NCBI RefSeq assembly: GCF_000217715.1
Contig: NC_015666.1
Coordinates: 3,236,270-3,300,269, forward strand
Length of the DNA stretch: 64,000 nucleotides
Source: Halopiger xanaduensis SH-6
Lineage (GTDB): Archaea; Halobacteriota; Halobacteria; Halobacteriales; Natrialbaceae
Direction: 5' to 3'
In this document: positions 1-7,995 of the stretch, in pieces
How positions within the stretch are numbered: the first letter of the stretch is position 1
How the letters are laid out: each line of letters opens with the position of its first letter
The notes under the pieces: model-generated
What the model was told of the DNA's origin: nothing
What the model saw: only the letters and a program-made list of their open reading frames with translations
The model's database searches: none
Program-made: the position numbers and the translations under genes

Positions 1-1
1 G

Positions 2-349
2 GTTCGCGAAACCACGCTCGAGACGGTCGATAGCGTGGAGGCGACCAACGAAGAGATCGGGAGCGTCGTCACCGACATCGAGACCGTCGTAGAGAACCAG
101 CGGGAGATTCTCGACGCCATCGAGGACACCGATCAGGGTATCGCCGAGATCGCGACCGCGACCGACCAACAGGCCGCGAGTGCGGAGGAGATCGCGACGA
201 TGGTCGATTCGGTCGCCGAGCGCGGGGACGAGGTGGCGGACTCGGTGCAGGACGTCGCCGCCGCGACCGAACAGCAGACGGCGATGGTCGAAAACATCGA
301 AGCGAGCATCGAGTCCCTCGAGCGGGACATCGAGGACGTCCTCGACTGA
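2..349 (+). CDS. Methyl-accepting transducer (Htr/MCP), C-terminal fragment
   Basis: The gene enters from the left edge; only the last 115 residues are visible. They form an uninterrupted, Ala/Glu/Asp/Gln-rich amphipathic helix with stretches such as ATDQQAASAEEI and ATEQQTAMVENI. These resemble the methylation-helix part of archaeal chemotaxis or phototaxis transducers, where Glu/Gln pairs are methylated by CheR and deamidated by CheB. Sensor, membrane and HAMP parts lie outside the window, so ligand and localisation are unknown. The frame is open from base 2, and the internal GTG at 35 is not taken as a start because the helix continues upstream of it. Confidence 0.85.
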   Translation, partial: VRETTLETVDSVEATNEEIGSVVTDIETVVENQREILDAIEDTDQGIAEIATATDQQAASAEEIATMVDSVAERGDEVADSVQDVAAATEQQTAMVENIEASIESLERDIEDVLD

Positions 350-393
350 CCTCGCTCGGCCTTTGAGGATCGCAGACCGCTGGCCGGAACCGG

Positions 394-1254
394 TCAGTCG
401 AGGTAGTCGCCGGCCAGCAGGTCGACGCGCTCTCGGGTCTCTTCCGGGATCGCGTCCGCAGGCGTGTTGATCGTCCCTTCGAGGGCCGACCAGGCCTTAC
501 TTTCGAAGTCCTCGGGCATCGTTCGGATGGCGTGCTCGACGACCTCGTTGATCGCGTCCTGGTTCGCTTCGGCGTTCGCGAGGACTTCCTCGAGCGTGAC
601 CTCGTTGTCCTCTTTCCAGACGTCGTAGTCGGTAACGCCGGCGACGGTGGCGTAGCTCAGTTCGGCCTCGCGGGCGAGTTTGGCCTCCGGGATGGCGGTC
701 ATGCCGACGATGTCCCAGCCCTGATCGCGGTAGAATTCGCTCTCCGCGCGGGTGGAGTACTGCGGCCCCTCGATGCAGACGTAGGTGCCGCCCTCCTCGG
801 TCTTCGTGCCGTCGTCGGTGGCCTCGGCCGCGGCGTTCGAGAGGTGATCGACCATCGCAGGACAGTAGGGGTCGGCAAAGCCCATGTGGACGACCATGCC
901 GTCGCCGAAGAACGACGGCGAGCGGTGTTTGGTGCGGTCGAAGATCTGGTCGGGGACGACCAGCGTCCGCGGGGGCAGGTCCTCGCGGAGGCTGCCGACC
1001 GCGTTCGTCGCGATGACGCGGTCGACGCCGACGGACTTGAGCGCGTAGATGTTCGCTCGGTACGAGGCGTCGGTCGGCGCGTGCTGGTGGTCCTCGCCGT
1101 GGCGCGGCAGGAAGGCGACCTCCTTCCCGGCGAGTTCGCCGAGCGTCACCGCGTCGCTGGGTTCGCCGTAGGGCGTCGATACCTCCTCTTTCCGGGTGTT
1201 CTCGAGGGGCAGCGCTTCGTAGATGCCGCTGCCGCCGATGACTCCGATCGTCAT
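394..1254 (-). CDS. mtnP: S-methyl-5'-thioadenosine phosphorylase
   Basis: This 286-aa protein is a trimeric nucleoside phosphorylase of the MTAP type. It would cleave methylthioadenosine with phosphate to adenine and methylthioribose-1-phosphate in methionine and purine salvage. Supporting motifs are the N-terminal phosphate loop GVIGGSGIY, LPRHG followed by HAPTDASYRANIYAL, and the late base-site segment MTAIPEAKLAREAELSYA, with TDYDVW after it. Length matches the family. The ATG at 1254 is followed directly by the phosphate loop. A TATA-like GATATTTGA lies about 25 nt upstream, suggesting a leaderless transcript. It is divergent from the MATE gene. A broader purine nucleoside phosphorylase activity cannot be excluded from sequence. 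Confidence 0.93.
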   Translation of the reverse strand: MTIGVIGGSGIYEALPLENTRKEEVSTPYGEPSDAVTLGELAGKEVAFLPRHGEDHQHAPTDASYRANIYALKSVGVDRVIATNAVGSLREDLPPRTLVVPDQIFDRTKHRSPSFFGDGMVVHMGFADPYCPAMVDHLSNAAAEATDDGTKTEEGGTYVCIEGPQYSTRAESEFYRDQGWDIVGMTAIPEAKLAREAELSYATVAGVTDYDVWKEDNEVTLEEVLANAEANQDAINEVVEHAIRTMPEDFESKAWSALEGTINTPADAIPEETRERVDLLAGDYLD

Positions 1255-1397
1255 GCTTGCTAGTGGGTCGGCCGGGATTCAAATATCGGCCGATTCGAAC
1301 GCCGTTCTCGAGTGGCGACTGTCGATTCCTCCTTATTATTGTGCATCGATACCACATCTCACGAGCGGTCAAGTGCTCGGCTCGAGAGGATACGGGT

Positions 1398-2864
1398 ATG
1401 TCGTCCGGTGGAGTATCGGACGAGGGAAATCTGACCGACGGCTCCCTCGTCCGACCGATGTTCGAGTTGGCGTGGCCGCTGGTCGTCATTCAGTTGTTGC
1501 AGGTCGCGTACAACGTCGGCGACACCTTCTGGCTCGGCGCGCTGTCGCCCGACGCCGTCGGCGCGATCAGCCTCGCCTTTCCCCTCCTCTTCTTGCTGAT
1601 CGCGGTCGGGGGCGGCTTCACGACCGCCGGTGCGATCCTGGTCGCTCAGCACACCGGCGCCGAAAGCGGCGAGGGCGGGCTGATCGCCGGACAGACGATC
1701 TCGTTCGTCTCGCTGGTCGCGATCGGACTCGGCCTGCTCGGCTATATTGCGACCGAGCCGATGCTCTCGGTCCTGCCCGCGGACGCCGATACGCAGGCCG
1801 AGATCATCCCGCTGGCCGCGGAGTACCTGCAGATCTTCTTCCTCGGCCTGCCGTTCGTCTTCGGCTTCTTCGTGTTCGTCTCGCTCATGCGGGGCTACGG
1901 CAACACGTACGCGCCGATGCGCGTGATGTTCGTCAGCGTCCTGATCAACGTCGTCATCGACCCGCTGCTTATCTTCGGCGTCGGCCCGCTGCCGCACCTC
2001 GGAATGGCCGGCGCCGCGCTGGCGACCGCCTTCTCGAGAGCGATCGCGACGGCGATCGGCTTCTACTTGCTGTACTACACCGACGTTGGGCCCGACATTC
2101 GGGCCGAACACCTCCGGCCGCGACTGGAGTACGTCCGCAAGATCATCCGGCTGGGCGTGCCCACGTCGCTCGAGCAGTCGATGACGGCGCTGGCGCTGAC
2201 GGGGATGACGGCGATGGTCGTCACGTTCCCGCCGCCGGTCGTCGGAGCCTACGGGCTGGGGAACCGGCTGATCTCGCTGGCCTTTCTCCCCGCGCTAGGG
2301 ATGGGACAGGCGATGGACTCGATCGTCGGGCAGAACTTGGGCGCCGACCGACCCGACCGAGCGGAGCGAGCGGTCTGGCTCGGCGCCGGCGTCGTCGCGG
2401 CGATCATGGCCGTCGCCGGACTGTTCGCGTACCTCTTCCCGGAGCCGTTCGTCTCCGTGTTCGTCACCGCCGAGGAGGAGGGACGCGAAGCGACGATCGC
2501 GTACGGGTCGACCTACCTCCAGTTCGCCGCGTTCGCCTTCGTCTTCATGGGTGTGATGCAGGTGATTCAGGGGGCGTTCCGCGGCGCTGGGAACACGAAA
2601 ACGGCGCTTGCCTTCGCCATCCTCGGTCTCTGGATCGTCCGCATCCCGGTCGCCTACTACCTGATCTTCGTCGCCGGCTGGGGGACGACCGGCATCTGGA
2701 CGGCCGTCGTCCTCGGCGACGTCGCCGGCGCGACCGCGGCCGTCGCGTGGTTCACTCGCGGCACCTGGAAGGAAGCGATCGTCGACGAGGAGGGGGTCGA
2801 TTCGGATCCGGAGTCCGAGGCCCCGGAGCCGACCGAGGCCGACGGCGAACCCGTCGCCGAGTGA
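1398..2864 (+). CDS. MATE family efflux transporter
   Basis: A 488-aa integral membrane protein with about twelve hydrophobic helices in two similar halves, as expected for MATE cation-coupled multidrug/toxin exporters. Typical family segments are ELAWPLVVIQLLQVAYNVGD in helix 1, ISLAFPLLFLLIAVGGG, a GLGNRLISLAFLPALGMGQA stretch opening the second half, and GAFRGAGNTK late in that half. The frame is open back to 1257, but ATG 1398 puts the protein start just before helix 1 and is preferred. The last 40 residues are an acidic cytosolic tail typical of halophiles. The substrate cannot be told from sequence. It is divergent from mtnP. Confidence 0.9.
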   Translation: MSSGGVSDEGNLTDGSLVRPMFELAWPLVVIQLLQVAYNVGDTFWLGALSPDAVGAISLAFPLLFLLIAVGGGFTTAGAILVAQHTGAESGEGGLIAGQTISFVSLVAIGLGLLGYIATEPMLSVLPADADTQAEIIPLAAEYLQIFFLGLPFVFGFFVFVSLMRGYGNTYAPMRVMFVSVLINVVIDPLLIFGVGPLPHLGMAGAALATAFSRAIATAIGFYLLYYTDVGPDIRAEHLRPRLEYVRKIIRLGVPTSLEQSMTALALTGMTAMVVTFPPPVVGAYGLGNRLISLAFLPALGMGQAMDSIVGQNLGADRPDRAERAVWLGAGVVAAIMAVAGLFAYLFPEPFVSVFVTAEEEGREATIAYGSTYLQFAAFAFVFMGVMQVIQGAFRGAGNTKTALAFAILGLWIVRIPVAYYLIFVAGWGTTGIWTAVVLGDVAGATAAVAWFTRGTWKEAIVDEEGVDSDPESEAPEPTEADGEPVAE

Positions 2865-2948
2865 TCTTCGTGCTTCCAACGGACCGTACCGTCACGCCAA
2901 CCGACGGATGTCGACTACCGTTATTGTCCTCGAGCGCGCACTCCCGGT

Positions 2949-5492
2949 GTGGCATCGTCATCGGACGTGCGAGCCGACGAGCCGCGGTGTCCGCTGTGCG
3001 GGCGTCCGCTTCCGGAAACGGTCGTCGCTGCCGAACCGGACGCCGACGAGGTGGACGCGAGCGCGGCGACGGATGGCGACACGTACTGCTCGAGCGGCTG
3101 TCGGGAGATCGATGTGGCGCTCGAGGCGCCCGCAGAGGCCGACGCCGGCGATGCAGTCCGTAGCGACGAGCGACACGGCGACGAGAGCGAGGCGCTCGAG
3201 AACGAAGACGACCTCGAGCGAACGTACTTCCGCGTCGACGGCATGCACTCGGCGACCTGCGAGTCGTTCCTCGAGTCGGTCGCCGAGAAGCGGGAGGGGG
3301 TCGCCGACGCCGCGGCGAGTTACGTCACCGAGGCCGTCCGGGTGGACTACGATCCCGATCGCATCTCCAAGTCGGACTTGCGAGGTGCGCTGAGTACGCT
3401 CGGCTACACGGCCTACCTCCGGGAGGAGGCGACGGCCGACGACGACGCGGGCGCCACCCGTCGCGCGCGAGAGATGAGCGGGCTGCGAAAGCGTCGCAGC
3501 GAGGACTTCCTCGAGATTCAGTACGTCGCCGGCATCGTCTTCGGCTCCTTCCTGTTGGTTCCCTACGCCGCCGTCTTCTACCCGATGTTCCTCGCAGCCT
3601 ACTCCGATTGGGGACCGCTGCGCTACTACGATACCGCGTTCACGGGTTTCGACAACCTCCTCTTCCTGCCGCTGTTTTCCGTCGTTACGGGCGTCGTCCT
3701 CTACCTGACCGGGCTCCCGCTGTTGCGCGGCGCGTACGTCAGTCTGAAACTGCGCCGACCGAACACGCAACTGCTCGCCGCGCTCACGATCGTCAGCGCG
3801 TACGTCTACGGAACCGCGTCTTTCTTCCTCGGCCGGACTGACCTCTACTACGACCTCACGATCGTCGTCGCCGCCCTCGTCATGGGTGCGATCTTCGCCG
3901 AGGCGACGGTCAAGCGTCGAGCGACTGAGCGGCTCACCGACCTCACCGTCTCGCAGGTCGATACGGCCCGCGTGCTCGAGTCCGACGGCGGAACGACCGA
4001 CGTTTCGGTCGCGGACCTCGAGCCCGACGACCGCGTGCTCGTCCGGGAGGGCGAGCGCGTGCCCGTCGACGGCGTACTGGTCGACGGCACCTGCACGGTC
4101 GACGAGGCGGTCGTCACCGGCGAGTCGCTCCCGGTCGCGAAGGAGTCGGGCGACGAGGTGATCGGCGGCTCGGTCGTCACCGACGGCGCGGCGGTCGTCG
4201 ACGTCGGCCCGGCGACGGAAAGCAGCATCGAGCACCTGACGGAGGTCGTCTGGAACCTCCAGAGCGCCGCCCACGGTGTGCAGCGCCACGCCGACGCGCT
4301 CGCGGTGCGGGTCGCACCGCTGGTCCTCGGCGCCGCGGTCGCCGTCGGCGCCGTACAGTTCCTCCAGATCGGCGACCCCGCGACCGCCGCACTGGCCGCG
4401 CTCCTGACGATCATGGTCGCGAGCCCGTGGGCGCTCGGCCTCGCGACGCCGGCCTCCGTCGCCGCCAACATCCGGGACGCGATGGAGCAGGGAATCGTCG
4501 TCTTCGATGAAACCGTCTTCGAGCGGCTCCGCGACGTCGACACCGTCGTTTTCGACAAAACCGGGACGCTCACGACCGGCGAGATGACGGTTCTCGAGGC
4601 CGACGCGCCCGACGACCTCCTGGCTGCCGCCGCGGCGCTCGAACGTCGAGCATCTCACCCGGCGGCGACGGCAATCGCGGCGGCGTTCGGTGACGCCGGC
4701 GGTTCCGATACTGACGGCGACGAGGCGGTTCGTCCCGACGGCGGTTCGAGCCTCTCCGTTCGGGACTTCGAGAACCACGGCACCGGCGTCTCCGGGCGTA
4801 TCGATGGCGATCGGCTACTCGTCGGCCATCCCGACCTCTTTCGGGAGCGCGGGTGGGAACTCGAGGACGATTTCGAGCGGCGACTCGAGGGCGCCCGCAG
4901 CGCCGGCAATCTGCCGATCGTCGTCGGGCGAAACGGCCGCGCGGACGGGCTCGTCGTGGTCGGCGACGAACCCAGGGACGACTGGGCGAAGACGGTCTCG
5001 AGCCTCCACGAGAACGGGATCGAGGTCGTCGTCCTGACGGGCGACGAGCGGGCGGCGACCGAGTTCTTCAGCGGTCACGACGCCGTCGACCGCGTGTTCG
5101 CGGGCGTCCCTCCTGAAGGGAAAACCGAAGCGGTCCGGCGCCTCGAGCGGGAGGGGTGCGTCGCGATGGTCGGCGACGGGACGAACGACGCGCCCGCGCT
5201 GGCCGAGGCCGACCTGGGTATCTCGCTCGGGAGCGGCACGGCGTTAGCCTCGGACGCGTCGGATCTCGCGATCGTCGAGGACGACCTGTCCGCGGTCGAA
5301 CGGGCCTTTCGGCTGGCCGCAGCGGCGCGTCGGCGCGTCAGGCGCAACCTCGCGCTGGCGCTCGTCTACAACGCGATCGCGATTCCGGTCGCCGCGCTCG
5401 GGTTGTTGAACCCGCTGTTCGCGACTGCTGCCGTCGCCGTGGGTGCGCTCTGTATCGGGGCGAACGTCTCGTGGCCCCTGCTCGAGGAGTGA
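2949..5492 (+). CDS. P1B-type heavy-metal ATPase with altered SPW membrane motif
   Basis: An 847-aa P-type ATPase. In order: a CPLCG..LP and CSSGC module (Cys14, 17, 47, 51) like the extra N-terminal metal-binding domain of CcoI/FixI copper ATPases; an HMA-like domain (about 92-160) whose motif reads GMHSATC, keeping one Cys (104); helices from about 190; TGES; the phosphorylation motif DKTGT (Asp536); SHP (His570) in the nucleotide domain; and GDGTND (742-747). The intramembrane motif, normally CPC, SPC or TPC before ALGLATP, is SPW (492-494). Catalysis therefore looks intact, but metal coordination in the membrane must differ. The start is GTG 2949; there is no ATG nearby. The transported ion is unknown; export of Cu or another metal is the family default. 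Confidence 0.9.
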   Translation: MASSSDVRADEPRCPLCGRPLPETVVAAEPDADEVDASAATDGDTYCSSGCREIDVALEAPAEADAGDAVRSDERHGDESEALENEDDLERTYFRVDGMHSATCESFLESVAEKREGVADAAASYVTEAVRVDYDPDRISKSDLRGALSTLGYTAYLREEATADDDAGATRRAREMSGLRKRRSEDFLEIQYVAGIVFGSFLLVPYAAVFYPMFLAAYSDWGPLRYYDTAFTGFDNLLFLPLFSVVTGVVLYLTGLPLLRGAYVSLKLRRPNTQLLAALTIVSAYVYGTASFFLGRTDLYYDLTIVVAALVMGAIFAEATVKRRATERLTDLTVSQVDTARVLESDGGTTDVSVADLEPDDRVLVREGERVPVDGVLVDGTCTVDEAVVTGESLPVAKESGDEVIGGSVVTDGAAVVDVGPATESSIEHLTEVVWNLQSAAHGVQRHADALAVRVAPLVLGAAVAVGAVQFLQIGDPATAALAALLTIMVASPWALGLATPASVAANIRDAMEQGIVVFDETVFERLRDVDTVVFDKTGTLTTGEMTVLEADAPDDLLAAAAALERRASHPAATAIAAAFGDAGGSDTDGDEAVRPDGGSSLSVRDFENHGTGVSGRIDGDRLLVGHPDLFRERGWELEDDFERRLEGARSAGNLPIVVGRNGRADGLVVVGDEPRDDWAKTVSSLHENGIEVVVLTGDERAATEFFSGHDAVDRVFAGVPPEGKTEAVRRLEREGCVAMVGDGTNDAPALAEADLGISLGSGTALASDASDLAIVEDDLSAVERAFRLAAAARRRVRRNLALALVYNAIAIPVAALGLLNPLFATAAVAVGALCIGANVSWPLLEE

Positions 5493-5516
5493 CGGCAGAG
5501 CGGGTCGCCGACCGGC

Positions 5517-6212
5517 TTACTCGGCCAGCCGCCACTCGCCCGGACCGCTCCCCTCGATGACGTCCCGGCGCTCCATCTCGGAGATGACCTCCGGGATGCG
5601 ATTGGGCTGGGCAATCTCCATCTCGATGCGGTCGACGCCGTGGAACTCCGAGAGATAGTGTCGGATGTCCTCCTGCGTGAACGACTCCTGGTCGGCCTGG
5701 TCCATGACCCCCGAGATCAGGTCGACCATGTCCTCGATGAAGTTCCACGGGTAGACGATCCAGGTCCACTCCTCGAGCTGTTCGCCGACGTAGTCGGGTT
5801 CGAACTCGCTGGTCTGGAGCAGCTGCAGCGTCGCGGTGCGGACCTCGCCGGCCCCGCGGTCGTCGACGTACTCGTAGGCGCGCTTGATCGAGCCGCCGGT
5901 GTCGGCGATGTCGTCGATGATGAGCACGTCTTTGTCCTCGACGCTTCCCTCCGGCATCGGGTAGCGGACGGTCGGCTCCCCGGTCTTCTCGGCGGTGCCG
6001 ACGTAGTGTTCCATCTTCAGGCTCGTCAGGTCGTTCAGTCCGAGGAAGTCGCAGAGGCACCGGCCCGCGAACCAGCCGCCGCGGGCGAGCGCGACGATGA
6101 CGTCCGGTTCGAACTCGTCGCGGCGCACGTCGTCGCTGACGTCGCGACAGAGGCCGTAAATGTACTCCCAGTTCGTGATCGTACAGTCGAAATCGTCCGG
6201 TAAGTCGGACAT
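5517..6212 (-). CDS. Phosphoribosyltransferase with C-terminal winged-helix-like segment
   Basis: A 231-aa protein with a type I phosphoribosyltransferase core. The PRPP-binding loop reads VLIIDDIADTGGS (around residue 115-127) and an upstream strand-loop VIVALARGGWFAGR matches the PPi loop. It probably acts in purine salvage (hypoxanthine/xanthine/guanine class), but the base cannot be assigned. The last 70 residues (QESFTQEDIRHYL ... EVISEMERRDVIEG) look like a small winged helix or helical domain not present in minimal salvage enzymes. It is convergent with the ATPase gene 24 nt away and divergent from the protease-like gene, with a TATA-like CTTATGA about 40 nt before its ATG. Confidence 0.85.
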   Translation of the reverse strand: MSDLPDDFDCTITNWEYIYGLCRDVSDDVRRDEFEPDVIVALARGGWFAGRCLCDFLGLNDLTSLKMEHYVGTAEKTGEPTVRYPMPEGSVEDKDVLIIDDIADTGGSIKRAYEYVDDRGAGEVRTATLQLLQTSEFEPDYVGEQLEEWTWIVYPWNFIEDMVDLISGVMDQADQESFTQEDIRHYLSEFHGVDRIEMEIAQPNRIPEVISEMERRDVIEGSGPGEWRLAE

Positions 6213-6290
6213 CTGGTGGCCACCTACTCGAGTGAGCGGGCGGCATCCTCATAAGTGGGCTGAATACGGTCGGCCGATCGCAGTCGCACC

Positions 6291-6305
6291 TCATATAATA
6301 GTACC
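6291..6305 (+). promoter_or_regulatory. Probable TATA-box promoter of the protease-like gene
   Basis: The AT-rich run TCATATAATAGTACC stands out in GC-rich surroundings and contains ATATAAT, about 45-50 nt before ATG 6345. A start of transcription near 6322 would leave a leader of about 20 nt. No clear Shine-Dalgarno sequence is seen. Confidence 0.5.
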
Positions 6306-6344
6306 TAGCTATATCCGTTGGAAACACGAACGGTTTCGGTAGCG

Positions 6345-7709
6345 ATGCCCTCCACGCAGGACTACGAGTACCTCCTCGAGTGCGAGAACGTGATCGGCGT
6401 CGACTACGACGCGGACGAGCACCGCGTGACCGTCTTCGTCTCGCAGAAGCGTCCGAAGGACTGCCTCGCCGAGGAAGACGACGTCGAGAAGCGCGTCGCC
6501 GCCGCCGGCGACGACGTCGGCGTCTCGGTCGTCGACTCCGGCTACGACGAGGACCGAGAGGGGTTCGACGCCCTCTCGGTCCTCGAGCCGGTTCCCGAAG
6601 CCGCTCCGGGACGGACGGATCGTCACCGCCCGGTCCCCGCCGGCGTCAGCGAGATCAACGCGAACTCGACGGCCGGTACCGGCGGACCGTACCCGGCGCG
6701 AGTCGAAGAACCGGACGCCGGAAACGGAACCTGGCGCAACGACGTCGAGGCCGGCGACCTCGTGCGCCTCTCGAACAACCACGTCTACGCCCGCTCGAAC
6801 GCGGCCGACCTCGGCGAGGCGATCCTCCAACCCTCGCCGGAGGACGGCGGCGACCGCGACGACGAAGTCGGCGACCTCGTCGGCTACGTCCCCGTCGAGG
6901 ACGGCGTCCGCGTCGACGTCGCGGCCCGATCGGTCGACCCCGATCGGGAGTCGGCGTCGTACTTCGAACTCGAGGACGCGTGGCCGACCGGCGTCCGCCG
7001 CGAGGACTACGGCGGCCTCCGCGGCGAGACCGTGACGAAGACCGGCCGCACGACGGGCGTCTCGAGCGCCGATATCGAGGCGACCGGCGCGAGCGTCCGC
7101 GTCGACTTCGGCGAGCAGGGCGTGGTGACGCTGCGCGAACAGCTCGTGGCCGGGCCGATGTCCGAACCCGGCGACAGCGGCTCGGCGGTCTTCCTCGAGG
7201 ACGGTACCCTGGTCGGCCTCCTCTTTGCTGGTTCGGCCCGCCAGACGATCTGTAACCGGATCGCGAACGTCGAGGCCGAACTGGGCGTCGAGATCCTGAC
7301 CACGGAGCCTGACGGGACCGGCGGCGGGGGCGGCCGCGGAGGGGAGAACGAGGGCGACGAAGACACAGACGAAGGCAAAGGCGAAGACGACGGCGAAGAC
7401 GACGGCGTCCCCGTCTCCGTGACGACCCTCGATCGCACCGTCTCAGTCGACCTCGAGACCCCCGATCTGACGCTCGAGGCGCTCCACTTCGACGGCGAAC
7501 TGCGACCGGGTGCGACCGTCGACGCCACCGCGACGGTCGCCGGCGAGCCGGGCGAGTACTGGCTCGAGGTCGCCGCGGAACGGACGACGGCGACGATCGC
7601 CGCGGACGACGACCGAGCGGCGGCGACGCTGCCGATTTCGGTTCCCGAGGACGCGACGGAGTCGGTGACGATCCGGGTTCGCGGCGGGCCGATCGCGACG
7701 CTCGAGTAA
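6345..7709 (+). CDS. Trypsin-fold (NAL1-like) serine protease-related protein
   Basis: A 454-aa protein without a visible signal peptide. Residues 1-80 form a small alpha/beta segment (EYLLECENVIGVDYD...). The middle has hallmarks of a chymotrypsin/trypsin fold of the plant-NAL1-like type: LSNNHVYA with candidate catalytic His146, KTGRTTG near 236, and GDSGSAV with nucleophile Ser278. An acidic Gly-rich linker (about 325-350) leads to an Ig/E-set-like beta domain of about 90 residues. A TTG at 6318 is in frame, but ATG 6345 fits the promoter spacing. Function is unknown; it may be a processing peptidase, or a degenerate one if the Asp of the triad is missing. Confidence 0.7.
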   Translation: MPSTQDYEYLLECENVIGVDYDADEHRVTVFVSQKRPKDCLAEEDDVEKRVAAAGDDVGVSVVDSGYDEDREGFDALSVLEPVPEAAPGRTDRHRPVPAGVSEINANSTAGTGGPYPARVEEPDAGNGTWRNDVEAGDLVRLSNNHVYARSNAADLGEAILQPSPEDGGDRDDEVGDLVGYVPVEDGVRVDVAARSVDPDRESASYFELEDAWPTGVRREDYGGLRGETVTKTGRTTGVSSADIEATGASVRVDFGEQGVVTLREQLVAGPMSEPGDSGSAVFLEDGTLVGLLFAGSARQTICNRIANVEAELGVEILTTEPDGTGGGGGRGGENEGDEDTDEGKGEDDGEDDGVPVSVTTLDRTVSVDLETPDLTLEALHFDGELRPGATVDATATVAGEPGEYWLEVAAERTTATIAADDDRAAATLPISVPEDATESVTIRVRGGPIATLE

Positions 7710-7963
7710 TCTCGATCGTTACCGGTCGGGTCTGTCCGACTCGTCCGAACCGAACACGTGACCCCGCCCGACTACTGGGGGTCACACAACTAGTCCCCGA
7801 TAACCAGTAGGCCGGCACTCGAGGCGCAGAGGCAGGTCCTCGCAATCGCGTTCTATCCGAAAGCTAACCGTCGTCGAGAGACGTCCCGGACACTCCTACC
7901 GCCAATTGTTTCGTTTTCGAACGACTCGAGAGCGATACGCCCGTTCGAGGTGACGGGACAACT

Positions 7964-7995
7964 ATTTATAACTAGATCATACAACCTAGTTATCG
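7964..7995 (+). promoter_or_regulatory. thiC promoter with overlapping inverted-repeat operator
   Basis: A TATA box ATTTATA (7964-7970) sits 26-32 nt before the thiC ATG, so the transcript should be leaderless or nearly so. Overlapping and following it is a perfect 8-bp inverted repeat, ATAACTAG (7968-7975) and CTAGTTAT (7986-7993), with a 10-nt spacer. This fills the space between TATA box and start codon, where a repressor would block transcription. Archaeal thiamine genes are known to be controlled by HTH-ThiN (ThiR) repressors, and this site is a natural candidate for one. Confidence 0.65.

Noticed and set aside
1223-3163. Long open frame over MATE and the ATPase start
   Set aside because: Arg/Gly/Pro-rich translation typical of an out-of-frame reading of GC-rich DNA; it overlaps two well-supported genes.
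7710-7995. TPP riboswitch before thiC
   Set aside because: No conserved THI-box core, and the TATA box position implies an almost leaderless mRNA, so there is no room for a riboswitch.
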